Assembly (NCBI GenBank): GCA_018340805.1
Contig: JACMZG010001863.1
Coordinates: 23,606,377-23,670,376, forward strand
Reading direction: 5' to 3'
DNA length: 64,000 nucleotides
From: Microvelia longipes
Lineage: Eukaryota > Arthropoda > Insecta > Hemiptera > Veliidae
Both the position numbers and the translations under genes were made by a program. This document shows, one piece after another, positions 12,690 through 25,438 of the stretch. The stretch's first letter is position 1, and every line of letters starts with the position of its first letter. The notes beneath the pieces were generated by a model, which was not told the DNA's origin, did no database searches, and saw nothing but the letters and a program-made list of their open reading frames with translations.

Positions 12690-13105
12690 ATTAACGTTAT
12701 AATATGCATAGAGGTATTATTACTTGAGTTATTACTAGTAGTTGAATTTTGAAACATTGAAAAAGTTTTAACCATCAAGTTCCTGACCTCCTTCGTTAAA
12801 AATATAATCAAATAATCAATACTAAATTATAGTAACTTATATAGAAGAACGTTAAAAATATAAATTTAAACACAAACTATATTATGAAGCCGAAAACAAT
12901 TGGTTTTGGCTTCCCAATAGTTAAGGTTATAATAAGGAGTTAAGGTTATAATAAATCAATTGATTTATTATAAACTTAACTCACTCTTGAAGGAGGTTTT
13001 AGTGAGGTTACACAGAGCCCCTGAGAGCCCCAAAACGATGTTTTTGACCTTTCATTGTATTGAGATGGGCTATGTCCCCTCTAGTTTATATCTCTATGAT
13101 AATAT
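12690..13105 (+). repeat. dispersed repeat, family B, copy 1
   Basis: Shares an ordered series of blocks with 38330-38660 and 38800-39015: 'cctccttcgttaaaaatata', 'taacttatatagaagaac', 'gaagccgaaaacaattg', 'aactcactcttgaaggagg', 'gtgaggttaca', 'gagagccccaaaacga' and 'atgtcccctctag'. It contains a perfect 28-bp palindrome at 12946-12973 centred on CAATTG. No coding capacity is seen. Confidence 0.75.
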
Positions 13106-14379
13106 GTGTACGGTTTTATTTATTTTTTCTTATTTTTAACGATTTACCTTTAAATTTTTTCTTGAACTGATTCATTTTAATTAATTTTTGGGTGTTAAAA
13201 CTTACTAAAGTCACTCTTTTAAATTAAATAATACATAAATAAATGAATAAGACAAAACACTCTCTATGCCCTATTACTTATACGTGGATTAGAGCCCAGC
13301 TTTAATACTATTATTGCTGTTCGTAGCTTCCAATTAATTTTTAAGCTTTATAGATAGTAATTAGGAATAGCTGATTAATCACTTAGCTAGTAGGTCACGT
13401 TGTTAGGCACTTTTTGCAATGATAGAAGTTAGTTTTGTACCCTATGTGTCTTAGTGCCAGCATTTTTCGTCTAATCCATAGAATAGCTGTGGCTTTACTA
13501 TAAACTATATACCATATATTTACTATAATTAAATTATATTACTATAAATTATATAAGCAGCAATTGAGGGGCTTGTATTTGGCCCAAACCCAGAGGTATT
13601 TAGTGTTAGGGGTCTCTAAATTTTAGAAGTTTTTGCCACTGAAACGTCCGGGTAATATACACATTTTTATTTTACTCGGCAAAGACAGCAAGAACTGTTT
13701 TTGCTGACAATTTCATCAAAATTGCGATAATTTAGGGCAATCTCTGACTTATTAATTCTGCTAGGAGGTATCATAAACGAATTTTAACGAAAGAAATTTG
13801 AAAGGTCAATTTTTTTCGACTGAACTAAACAATGCTAAATAAAAGAATTGGGATATTTGAAACCTGTACCCAGTCAGGTGTTCATAAGGGTTAGGGATTA
13901 AAAAGGATTACCTGACGGAACTCGGCTAGGTCCTAATTATTTGTTAGTAGTAAAACAGTTCCTACAAAGTGATTAGTTTGATCAGTTTTATTGCAGGTAC
14001 TGGGGGGACTGTAAGAAATTGTATGTTAACTTTATGTCTCTGCCACCATTATTTTGACACTTATATTTAAAATTAGAATATTGGGCTTAAAATTAAATTT
14101 GGACGTAATATTGATTGTAGAAATTTGAGAGTATACAAATCTAATATACACAAGCAAAGTCTTTCCTCAAATTCAAAACTTAATAAAGCAACTTTATTAG
14201 GCTTTCGGCAATAATGTCATCTACAGTCCTTAGTGAGATGAGACATTCGATTCCTGGAACCTGACTCCTTTCCTTCCATTTCTGTATTTTTCTTCCACTC
14301 CGGTTACCAAATTTATTAGTACAAAGTTCTTGTGATTTTAGCTAAAAAATCATTCATTGCATTTTACGAATTCAAAAAA
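13106..14379. other. gene-free stretch
   Basis: No exon or repeat family recognised. Confidence 0.4.
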
Positions 14380-14681
14380 TGTCTTTGTTGTTGGTTAAAC
14401 CTAGCAGCATCTATTTTTGAAAATAATACTATTTTAACATATTTGTTAAATATTAATTAAATTGGGATAATTTCTGGTGTCAATATGTTTAGGAGAGTTT
14501 AACTTAAATATTCCAATTACGAAGCATTTCTAAGTGCTAAAATAATTTTATAATGTATAAAAAAATTTTATTTGTGTGTGCAATTTTTATTTAATTTAAT
14601 TTTTTCTTAATTGTTATTTTTGTAAAAAGGGTAATTTTGCCCGTTAATGTATTAATAAATAAATAAATAAATAAATAAATT
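14380..14681 (+). mobile_element. probable LINE 3' end with (AAAT)n tail
   Basis: The sequence ends 'gcccgttaatgtatt' followed by seven AAAT units (14652-14681). Non-LTR retrotransposons often end in a short-unit tail of this kind. Only the 3' UTR-like part can be suspected, and no reverse transcriptase is adjacent. The left limit is a guess. Confidence 0.4.
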
Positions 14682-14805
14682 GTCAAAGATAAAAACATTT
14701 AATGATTAAATGTATATTTAAAGTCTTCTAGTCCTTGTTAGAATCGATATCGCCAATTGTAGTATGTTCTTCAATTCAATATTTATGTTTGTATATTTTT
14801 CCATA

Positions 14806-15070
14806 TACGCTATTTGCGTCGTATGAAATCCATGTATTGTATTTTCGTCGTATGAAATCCATATATTATATTTGCTTCGTATGAAATCCATATATTGTAT
14901 TTGCATCGTATGAAATCCATATATTGTATTTGCATCGTATGAAATCCATCTATTGTATTTGCGTCGTATGAAATACATATATTGTATTTGCGTCGTATGA
15001 AATCCATATATTGTATTTGCGTCGTATGAAATCCATATATTGTATTTGCATTGTATGAAATCCATATATA
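14806..15070. repeat. 29-bp minisatellite, about 9 copies
   Basis: The unit is 'tgtatttgcgtcgtatgaaa' plus 'tccatatat'. Copies differ mainly at the two bases before TCGTATG (gcg, gca, tcg, gct). Because 29 is not a multiple of 3, each minus-strand frame cycles through three peptides. The 94- and 124-codon minus frames here are artefacts of that. Confidence 0.92.
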
Positions 15071-18000
15071 GTATTGTGTCATATGACAACACATGTTACT
15101 ATATACTAAAGTAACATTGCATTATTTAAATTTACTACTTATTAAATAAAAAGCACAATTTTGGGTTTAAAACAACATTAATTAAACGATGAAAATTACA
15201 ACATATAAAAATACCACAGGCCAGTTTCATCATTAACTTTATGTTCACAAAAACTTTTAAAAAATTACCATACTTCGTATAAAAAAAATTAAAAGCCATT
15301 TAAAGATTAATTAAAAATAAATAACAAATTCGAGGTCATCCCAAAAACCAATTTTTTCAAAATTTAGAATTACATTTGATCCTGAGAAGGTTATAAATAA
15401 AAGCCATGCGAAATTTACAAGTATCTAGGTTAGCGTGGGCGACACTAGCGCAGCCGGTTTCAACAGCTACAACCTCTTGTGTCTCACACGCAACATTTTA
15501 TTTATTTTTTCTTCATTTGTATATTTTATTATAGTTTTGTGAATATTAAACAAGAAATAACACGATTTATAATTTTATGTGATTGTGTAAAAAATACTTT
15601 ACAAATATACTTTAATCATAATTCCTTTGTCTTTGAAATTATCCTGAAATGCTAGATTTTCGATTGTGAGTTTTAAGATATTACTTAATACAAAGTTAAC
15701 ATATATTTTTCACGGCAGATTTAAAAGATTAGACACAGATTTCATTAAAATTAAAGATATAAACATTAAGTTTAGTGTTGACAATAGAGATTTCTGATGT
15801 GTAACGTCACTGAATGGAATTTTATTGTTAAGGTTTATAACATTTTGTTCATAACCTTTGTCGGGCTTCGTGTGATGTTTATCATTCTGATGTTTTTGAG
15901 TATAATATATTTACTTTAATTAGTTTAACACTTTGAAAATTGTCATTCTACGCATACCTTTTTCATTATTAGTAAGCTTTATGTGTGCTGGGGGAATTAG
16001 ACTATTTTAATTTTAATTATGGACAATAGCAGTAGTTAAACATATATAGGACTTTAAATTGAAGGCTAATTTTCATTTGTAAAAACCTTGTCGTATAGAA
16101 TTATAAATAAACCCAATTAAATAGATATTGCCTCATAGATGAAGAAAAAATTGGCCAAAAATTACCAATTCAATAAAAAAATTACCTCTTCCTTAGTTAA
16201 AACTGGAGACAGTATTAAAATTCGTTTATTTTGCCGAATAAACGATAGAAATTTCTATACTTCCATGTATTTTATACATCGCTTATATTTTATATATCAA
16301 CTACGAAGGTAGCGAATCTAAGAGTCCATTAGAGTTTTTGATAACCACTGAAGTTATCTAAGAAATATTTTCGTTCATGAAAATAATAATGAAATAAAGG
16401 ATCGGTCATGGAAAGTAAATACAAACAAGTCGTGTGATTACTCTTACGGATCCGTCAAGTCGATACGACGAAGATTATCTGTTCGTGAAAATGCAGTAAC
16501 TTATCGTTTCCCGTTTTACTTTTCCTCATTTATATCGAAGGATATAGAAAAAATATTGCGTTGCACTAAAATTCCGAAATATTTATTTTGTGATTTTAAT
16601 AGTTTTAATTTTATATTAACTTTAACTTAAACTTTTTAACTTTAACTTAAACTTTTAAAATTATGAAATAATAATTTTCGTGATAAACATACAGTTATTG
16701 AAATAATAATTATTTCTTATCGTCATTTCCACTGACTATAAGGCTAGGGGGCCTCGTCCCTTGTGACGAACTAGATTTTAGCGGAAGTCCCTTAAAGGTA
16801 TGAAACATCGGCCCCAATGGAATTGGTTTTTCCTACTCCTCCTATAAGTTTTTTTCTGGCTACAGGTCTGTGGAAACGACTCGAAAGATTCGAATCAGTT
16901 CATCTAAACGCACATATTCATTGAGCGATGAACTAAATAATTTATAAATTATAATATGACTTTAATAAATAAAGGGACTGCGTAGTATGGCTGAGAGTTG
17001 TAAGTAAAACCGGTTTATTTGTTAGGATACTGTGAGATGAGAGCCAGGTGCCAGCACTGACTTTGGGCTATCTATATCCCAAACTCCGTTATAAAAGCCT
17101 TACAACTTGTCTGAATCATGAATAAAAACCTTTTCAAATGAGAGCTTTTCAAGAGTTCTGTTTAAAACTTTATTTGTTCTCACCTTTACCACAAAGCACT
17201 GTTTTAAGTAATAAAGCTTTAAATTGCAATGGAATCGTTAGACATTAAGTGTGTATATACTAATCTAGGTCTATTTTCAAAAACCGATACAGAACCCCCG
17301 CAAAATCCTTGTGGATATTGCCTTTCGCTGAAACTTTTCATTAGATAGTATTTGGCTGAACGCAATATCTCAAACCTCCTCAACTATTATACCCATTTAT
17401 AATAAAAAATGACTGTCCGTCAAAATATTTTATTCTTTGCATAACTGTGGGCAATAAATTCTGCAATTTTCGGGTAAAAGCCATTAAAAAGTACATAGTA
17501 CATAAAATACACACATGCATACAAAGTACATAAAATTCCTAATGAACAAATAAAGCTTTACCATCAAATCTGGTCATAGAATAGTGTAACTATAATCAAT
17601 TTAGTTATAGCCTTTAATTATAATATCTTCATACCATAACCTTCCTTATTTTTATACAATATAGTCAAAGGCATAACTATGGGCCAGCTAGGGACCGTAA
17701 TCCGGGAAATCCCAGCAGTTGAGGGCAAGAAAAAATTAAAATAAAAAAAATGTTAGGCCTAGTTTGAGTTGTGCTTTATTTTTTCTACAAACGAAAATTT
17801 AGAAATAATGGCCAATTTTTTTTAAATTTTGCTGTCTCAACGAAGTGGGTTAATGACGTCAAAACAACCTGCTTTTAAATTAGGGTTCTCCCTATATATG
17901 TTTTATTAAACATATTTATCCGTTTAAAATTTAGCGTACACAGACCCTATATATTTACCCTATATGTTAGGGACCTATAACAACGGATTTATGTCACACT

Positions 18001-18247
18001 TTCGCCTTACGAGCTCCCTCATTAGGGTTTTTTTTAAATGTCGCTAATAGTAGTAGTTTTATAATTATATCTGATGGAAACCTTGGAAGATTTCTACCAG
18101 GCAAGTGGAATCCCCCTTTCCGGAAAAATAGAGAGGTGTGTTTAATATGCATAAATAATATACATTCTAAATTACCCAATTCAATTATTTGTTTTAAATA
18201 TTTTTAAAATTTGTTGTTTCGACCGAGATTTTGTGATAATTGCACAT
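15071..18247. other. gene-free stretch
   Basis: No supported exon. A truncated 5S-repeat head lies at 16508-16600 and a short tandem of 'actttaacttaa' at 16618-16660. 16740-16910 is GC-richer and unexplained. Confidence 0.4.
16508..16600 (+). repeat. 5S-derived dispersed repeat, 5' fragment
   Basis: 'ttttacttttcctcatttat' followed by a diverged 'cgaaggatatagaaaaaatattgcgtt' and 'ccgaa', matching the head of the family only. Confidence 0.65.
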
Positions 18248-18499
18248 TTTATATGATTAATAAAACACAATATTTAAAAACCTTATTTATTATGCTTTGT
18301 CTATATCACAATATTACTACAATTTATTCTGACGCGTTTCGGGAAGTTTCCCATCTTTTATTTATACACTGAATGGTTTATTTATTCAATGAAGATGGGA
18401 AACGTCCCGAAACGCGTTTGAATAAATTGTAGTAATATTGTGATATAGACAAAGTATAATAAATAAGTTTTTTTAAATATTATGTTTTATTAATCATAT
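18248..18499. mobile_element. foldback element, about 110-bp arms
   Basis: The left arm 18248-18358 and right arm 18387-18499 are reverse complements with few mismatches, over a loop of about 28 bases. Both arms carry, read outward, GATGGGAAAC followed by TCCCGAAACGCG. This forms its own small stem (GGGA/TCCC) before GAAAC. There are no coding frames. The element would form a long hairpin as RNA or single-stranded DNA. Confidence 0.85.
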
Positions 18500-20948
18500 A
18501 AAATATTTTTCATAAATTTAAAATGTTTTTACAAGGTAAAAATAAGGACTTTAGCACATTCTAGTGGAAAAAACTAAAAGTTTAGTTTTAACAAATGCCT
18601 ACTAGATGGCAGGGCATGTTCCAACACGGCTTGAATAATAAAAACAATCTTTCCAAGCTGTAAATCAATTAATAATAGTAAAATTGATAATTATATAATA
18701 AAATAGTTGTCGGATGAAGGGTTTAACCATCAAACTGTTGTGGCGTAACCACAAATAATTTGTGGTTATAAAATAATAAAATTGTGTTTTATTATTATTC
18801 ATTTTCCTTGTTTAAAATTATTCTTCTTTACGTTGTAATCGTATTTTATTTCGTCTCTTTTGTTCTACTAAATATGTTCTTACTTTCTTACCTGTAATTT
18901 ACACAAACTTAAAAGAGTCAAGTGACCATTTTATTGATACGCACGATATTTTATTTGGGAAATAATAATTGGGATGTACGGGCTAACATTCCTCCTTTAT
19001 CATGGAGATGAATCCTATGTCAATAAGTTTCAAAACCTACTTTATAGCAATAAAAATAAATATCAGCGTTTGTAGACGACGATTTTTAAGAGTTCCAGAG
19101 TTCCAAATCCATCTTCTCTTTAATTTATTAGTACAATTTATTGTTTCTATAATAATACGGAAGGTTTTATATTACTTGGGATAGTGCGTCTTAAAGTATT
19201 TGCTCGATTTTTACTTTTCCTTACCTATTTTTATTGGTTTTATTATAATTATCCGTGTTAGGATTTTTATTACGTTTTCAGTGCATTTTATTACGTTCTG
19301 CTTGGTTTTCATCACGCTGTCTGTCTGTCTATATGTTTGTCTGTGTCACGCACCACTCCCGCTTGTGTTAAGCAAGTTGAAGCTTAACACAAAAATCAGA
19401 CTTAAAGTCTAGTTGTGCTGCATTTAATCGAGTAGCAATTTGACACAAATGTTCATCTGTAAGTAGTGAATGGATCCACTAATTCAATCATCGTTTCGGT
19501 CGCCATTTTAAAAAATTGACTATTGAATTTTCAAACTGTGACGGCCCATAACTTATAATTTTTATTTTTACTTTTGACGGACGACATATCGTCAGATATC
19601 GAAACACATAATGAATTAGAAATAAAAATGCCACAGCTATTCAATTTTTTAGTTTTTATAAGTTATTGGCAAAAATAAATATTGCTTAGTATAACACTTA
19701 TGTGACAGTTATAATTCATACAATTATATCTACAGTACAATTACAACTACAGATTATAAATGAAATATGAATATGATAAAGTTTGTTAAAACTTTTTTAT
19801 ATTCAGATGTAAAATAGTTTACATCTTTTAATCAAACATAAAATAGTCTTGTGTTTTGTGTCACACAGAGAACTTAAAAGAAGCTCAAAAAACCTTATTG
19901 TTCGGTTGTTAGTTTACGAGTGGAGAAGCACAACTAGTGGTCATATGACTTTTATAGATTATTATGATTTCTTTCTAAAAAAATGTTTATTATTACTACG
20001 TCGGAAAAAATAGCGTATGCTACACAAATGGAAATGCTTTTTTTACCTCGGCTCCAATAACTGTCTAGCTTCACTTAACAGTGAATATAAATGTCAATTA
20101 TAAATGTCACGGTAAAAAATGTCTTCTTTACAGTCTAGTAACATACTATATTATTATTATCTAATGAATTCTGGTTTCTTCTAAACGGGATATCATTTTA
20201 ATAATGGTCCTTGCAAGGAATTTATTATGGCAGAACAATAGAATCGTTTCCCTCGCTAAGTTTCAGCGCCATAAAAGTTTTGCAATTTTTAATAATTTCC
20301 AATAGAAGAATCCACTTTTCCATTAAAATATCTCTAAAAAGTATATTAGGCTGTTGCAAAAAAATTGAAATATTTTACATCAATAGTTAACAGATTTAAA
20401 GCATCTAGGTCAAAGATTCAGGTTTAATTGATTCTTTTAAATTAATACTTACTTTAATAACACTTCATGAAACTCAGGTCAAAGTATTTAACTTTCTTTC
20501 CTGATTAATTCCAACCTCAGACAAGATGCGAGCCCCCTAGTGTGACTTAGGTAACGGATCAGGTTTTTTTGCTAAATATTTCATTCTTTAAGAGCTAAAC
20601 GTGGTTAGTTTAAGTTTTATCTTGTTTCAACGCGTTTTGAATCTGAAGCATTTTATATCTTGTTGATATTTTATTGATGCGTGCTTTAAATTTGTGTGAG
20701 TTATTTGTGTAATTGATAATTAATACTTTGTCTTATAGACACACTCAGATCTCAAAGCTAAATTCGTCATACAGATCTTACAGTATGGAGAAAAAGTTAT
20801 CTTCTTATACATCGTCTTATCAACATTTAGATGACTATAAAACCGGTGGTTTTATCACAGAGGTAATCTTATAGATTGAAAGTTTTATTAATGGTCCAGG
20901 AAGTAGACCTGAAAAACGGAACTCGTGGGGGTCCGCAGGATTATTTCC
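18500..20948. other. gene-free stretch
   Basis: No exon is supported. Small hairpins are visible: 18746-18768 ('aaccacaaat' and complement) and 19363-19392 ('ttgtgttaagc' and complement, 8-base loop). The frames at 19002-19412 are AT-driven and unrecognised. Confidence 0.4.
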
Positions 20949-20959
20949 GGGGGGGGGGG
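20949..20959 (+). repeat. G11 homopolymer
   Basis: Eleven consecutive G in an otherwise AT-rich region. Similar tracts occur at 30546, 31323 and 34654. Confidence 0.95.
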
Positions 20960-21149
20960 TCCAAAGCTGCCAAGTTTAGTAATCAATAACGCGCTGCAGG
21001 TTTAGTCATCAGCACCATTTGACAAACGTAAGAGATAGGAGTCCAGCAAACCACAGGAGTGTGGATTTGCTAAACTAAATTTTAATGTATTGACAAAAAT
21101 TATGTAATATTTTATTTATTGTGCTTAAATAAATATTTTAATTTATTTT

Positions 21150-21890
21150 GACTTTGAGCAAGCGAAGCAAACCTCTATTGCTATACATTATTTTTAATTT
21201 CAACAATCTAGCAAACGAAACATGCTCCAATAAAGTTTCTTATAATACACTTAAGTAATCACGTAAGCCTATATTTATAGCATACATTTAATCACCTATA
21301 GTAAGCCTATCAATCAACCTATAGTGAGCCTATAGTAATCACTTATATATTTATAGCAAGCCCTTTTTAATGCATCTAAAATTATATTTTAGCAATTTTG
21401 CGAGTAAAGAGATCATCTTTTTCGACATTCACGCATATTTACAGCAAACCAGTGAGCGAAGCGAGCCTTCAATTGCCTATAAAACCCAGCAATGTACCTA
21501 AAATTATATTTTAGCAATTTTGCGAGCGATCCGAGCTTCAGTGCATATATTTGCATATAAATGTATGGCAATCTAGCGAGCTACTACAAATACATGGACT
21601 TTATTATGACCTTTAGAACCCTATATTTGCACATCCTTTATTTATACATTCACGCATATATTCATAGAAATCTAGCGTGCGCAGCGAGCTGTTTTTAACA
21701 TACCTAATTTTATATTTAAGCAATTTTGCTAACGAAGCGAGCCTTCGTGCATATATTGACATATATACTTTAAGTATGTATGTCTAACTATACTAAGACT
21801 TGTGTATATATACTTAACTATAAGTAAATATATACATATATGCATAAGTTAAGCAATCTAGCAAGCGAAGTGAGTCTCTTTTTATAAATC
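21150..21890 (+). repeat. degenerate array of 'GCGAAGCGAGYC' words
   Basis: The motif 'caatctagcRagcgaagcga' recurs near 21155, 21425, 21465, 21535, 21585, 21670, 21735 and 21860. 'Ttatattttagcaattttgc' and 'cattcacgcatat' recur between motif copies, so this is an old tandem or nested array with units of roughly 80-200 bp. No coding capacity. Confidence 0.6.
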
Positions 21891-22239
21891 CAAATATTTA
21901 TAGCAATTTAGAAAACCAATTAAACCTGTCATTAAAAGAGACACGATTATACCTTGGGAGAAGGAGAAATATAGTCTAATTATAACTTAAATATTAGATA
22001 ATTTTTTCCTCAAAAGTGCCCTTACTTTATTACTGTTGAAATTTATTCCAACAGGGTTCCATTCTGGATAGGCTTACATTTGGTTTAAAGTAGTACAAAA
22101 TGAGCCACGATTTATCAGGTTTGGCTCTTGGACCATGATAGTTAGGTATATGACATCTAATATATATTTGCCTGAACTATTTTGCATAACACTTTTTGAG
22201 CTCCTAAAGGTGCTTTGTCTTTCCCTTAATAAGGATATA

Positions 22240-22460
22240 CTTGAACAAAATCGGGTACGGGATTCCTCGGAAATTTTCCCCACAGGGTACTTCGGACTCG
22301 CTTTGCTCATCTTGAGAGAGTAAAACACACGTTTTATTTCCAGTGGTCACACAGCCAGGTACTGACCTCACTCGATGCAGTTTAACATTATAGTCATCCA
22401 ACAAAACCGTAGCCATACGGTTTGAAATTAAATTTAGTATGCATATTTTCAAACATATTA
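22240..22460 (-). repeat. 5S-derived dispersed repeat, 3' part with 5S segment
   Basis: Read on the minus strand, it carries the 5S-like segment (22337-22404), the GAGYCCGAAG words and the 'gtacccgattt' end. The frames at 22074-22452 on both strands are shadows of this repeat. Confidence 0.8.
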
Positions 22461-22511
22461 TATACTGACGATTTGAAATATTATTATATATTTAAAAAAA
22501 TTGGTAAGGAG

Positions 22512-23275
22512 ACAGGGTACCTTAGTACTTTTACCCACAATATCAGATTCGCTACACTCGTCCTCACTTTTTTTTCGCTTGCCCTCAGATTAGGGAAATC
22601 AGCAAATTTATATTGCAGGACTCGCTTCGCTTGTCCTCGGAAAGTAAAAACATTAAATCATTCTCTCCGGTCATTTATCCAGGACATCTTGGTACTAAAT
22701 CGCTTGATGCTACTTAACATTAATGATCCTACGAAAATGTAGATACTATAGCCATATGGGAATTAAACTTAGTATACTTATTTATTACATAAAAGGATTC
22801 ACTAGCACCTAATTTCACCTTAAATTAATTATTTTTTTTAAAAAACGATAACTTGTCTTGCGATAAAAATTAGCTATTGCTGACAATGAAATGAAACTTG
22901 GCATACATGTTGATCATAATTAGAACTTCATGCATGTCAAATTTCTAACGATCCAATGTGATTGATTGGTCCGATTTTTTCGTGTCTTATGCACTTTTGC
23001 TGATTCATAATGACGTCAACCAAAAAATATTTTTCGAATAGGACATTTAGACCTAAATTTCGATTTCTGTAGCAAGTTTTAACTCATTTGCATAAGCCTA
23101 AATATACTAGGAGCTACGAAGATAACAGACACACACATATAGACAGACAACTTAGTAAAAATCACTCAGAAAATCTTAAAACTATCTTAAACGGATTTAG
23201 GTGAGGTTTTTGTTTCGGATTTTTAGTGCAAACAATAATTTATCTCAATACTTTGGTATAAATGAGGAAAATAGA
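22512..23275 (-). repeat. 5S-derived dispersed repeat, full-length copy
   Basis: This is a complete reverse copy, about 760 bp. The 5' end (right) reads as the complement of 'gtataaatgaggaaaa', followed by the CACACACA block, the 'tatactaggagcta' block and the 'cttggcatacatgttgat' block. The 5S-like part is at 22666-22735 and the 3' GAGTCCGAAG words and tail are on the left. It directly follows the 3' part at 22240-22460. The 106-codon frame 22422-22742 lies within it and is not a gene. Confidence 0.85.
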
Positions 23276-24491
23276 CTCTTAAAAACTCTTATTATTTACA
23301 CTTATTATTGTGTAATAATAAGAAAGTATTGTATTGCAGGTACATTTCTATCTTCTAATGAAGATATTAACCATAATTTTTAAGGATAAACCTACTCTAA
23401 ACAACTATTAGCGACATAAATATTATTGAAACTTTATTTTCATGTAATCCTAGTCTGATGTTATAAACCTGCAACACTAAAATGCAATGCTGGTTTAGTC
23501 TAAAACTGTTTTTATTAGGCGCATTCCACTGTCCAGTAATATAAGCTTTTTCTTCTGTGACTCGTTGAGAGAAAATTACCTATTGTAGTCACAGTCGCAA
23601 TAAGTGGCCGGACCTCCCTAAGGCAATTTCGTGGTCACATCGTTTTTGCTCTCCTATTGCCATTGGTATTAAAGTAAAATTTCGAAATTAAGATCTGCTT
23701 TTTTTCTAATGGAAAAGTCAAATTTCCGTATGATTAGCATATTCTGTGCAATATTTCTTTTTAATTGATGCACAAAATCCTGGATTCAACATTTTTTGTG
23801 TAAAAAGGTTTTGAAAATATATTTTAGATTTTTATGAATTTCTAATCTACTTGAATTTTTTGAACACATGTGTTATTATGCATATTAATCATAATTATGA
23901 TTAAGTAAATGTATATGATATGATTTATTTTGATAGTATATGATTAAGTGCTTAAGCATATTAAGTATAAATATGCATAATTTTGAGACAAACTTAAATT
24001 AATCTTTAAAATATTAATCAACAACAAATATTATTCCACACTGCCAGCTCCTTGTGTTTATCTGCCAGGACTACTGAAATGAAAACAATAAAACACAAAC
24101 ACCATTTCATGGCTCAGCTTGTGGCAAGGCAGAAGCTAAGGTTGTGCTACATACTTTTAGGCTGAATTGAATTATAAACAGCTTACTTGCTTGTGCTTAG
24201 TAGCATCTGGCTACAAAATTAGCTGCACAAACAAAATCGGAAAATTTGCTGCAGGCAAATTTTGGAAAGTAGCTTCACCCTTGGCCTTTGATTATGCTTT
24301 CAGAAAATAATATGAGACTAAGTTTTGTGACACAAGGAAATCAAGGAAATAACTTCTTACATTCAAATTACTCCAATGTCTAACATGGGAATAGTTTTTC
24401 AGAGACAAATTAACTCACAAATGAATAAAAAATCATTTCAACATAGTTTATTTTTACAATAAAATATTAATTTATAAAAATAACAGTAATA
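23276..24491. other. gene-free stretch
   Basis: No exon is supported on either strand. 24030-24330 is somewhat GC-richer and contains a palindrome 'aaatttgctgcaggcaaattt', but no domain can be read from it. Confidence 0.4.
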
Positions 24492-24600
24492 AATTATTCT
24501 AACAAATGTAAAATAAATAAGAATGAAAATATTCTTTTATTTTACATTTATTATTCTAATAAATGTAAAATAAATAAGAATGAAAATATTGTAAAATGAA
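24492..24600. repeat. tandem duplication of about 50 bp with internal hairpin
   Basis: 'ttattctaacaaatgtaaaa' plus 'taaataagaatgaaaatatt' occurs twice. Between the copies the sequence reverses ('cttttattttacatttatta'), so the first copy can also pair with the linker. Confidence 0.8.
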
Positions 24601-24849
24601 CGCACTCATGTTTAGTTAAATACATAAAGTTTGTTAAGATAAAGTTTTGAAATCAGAAGACCAAGTGGAATTAATGCCCCTCCAATTCTATAATTTTCTA
24701 ATGAAAATTCACTAAAATGATCAGGTTGCTTAGTAAAGTAAATTCGTATTATCACAAGAAAAACTTTATCATTACAAAAACAGTAAATTTAAAAGAGCAG
24801 ATCATGAAATAAAAAAAAATATGATCAAAAGTAAATAATTAATGTGTTA

Positions 24850-24876
24850 TTCTTTTTCTCTTTGTTGCAGGTAAGA
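24850..24876 (+). promoter_or_regulatory. juxtaposed 3' and 5' splice sites (recursive-splice-like)
   Basis: A pyrimidine run (24850-24865) leads to GCAG at 24867-24870, immediately followed by GTAAGA at 24871-24876. An acceptor fused to a donor with no exon between is the form of ratchet points in long arthropod introns. No plus-strand gene is known to span it here, so function is inferred and uncertain. Confidence 0.35.
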
Positions 24877-25438
24877 GATGAAATCAAATAACTATTGCAT
24901 GATAATAGATTAAATCTTATGAGTAAGTTTAATGTAAATAATTATTCAAATCAAAATTATTACTTCTTTAGTTAATAAACTTATGATAAAAATCGGAAAT
25001 TAAAATATATCTAATATAATAGATTCATTTAAAATATATTTATAATATATGTAAATTAGGACAATTTATATAAAAAAACATGTAAGATGTACATTATTAA
25101 AAGTAAAGTACATGATTTAATATTATCCTGTAATTATACACACATACGCCAGTGATAGGATGTTTTATTATAGGATTTATTTATTTTATTAGTATTTATA
25201 GGATTTATTAGGATGATTTGTGATAGGATGCTGAAATGGTTTAAGTTGGCTTACTTTATAAGTCTTGCTTATTTTTACATCAAAGGAGCCAAAAATGCTA
25301 ATTCTATAATCTGTCTATTATAACTTGGCGCCTTAGATATATCTATAAATGCATAATAAATTAATTTAACTCGTGTTTTTACAAGGCCTGAGACTGAGTC
25401 TTTACTGGGCCAAAACCATTGTTTTATTTTAAAGTTAT

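Noticed and set aside
14806..15070. CRISPR array
   Set aside because: The repeats are directly tandem with no unique spacers, and the genome is eukaryotic.
14718..15094. Two overlapping minus frames of 94 and 124 codons with YGFHT/ISYDANT repeats
   Set aside because: They are produced by the 29-bp tandem repeat. The same peptides rotate through all three frames.
22074..22742. Several 60-106 codon frames on both strands
   Set aside because: All lie in the 5S-derived repeat copies and change between copies.
24041..24330. Missing last exon of RMC1 on the minus strand after a good acceptor (complement of 24080-24100)
   Set aside because: The frames after the acceptor contain early stops or do not resemble the expected C-terminus (basic, then EHC and FKxxF-like).
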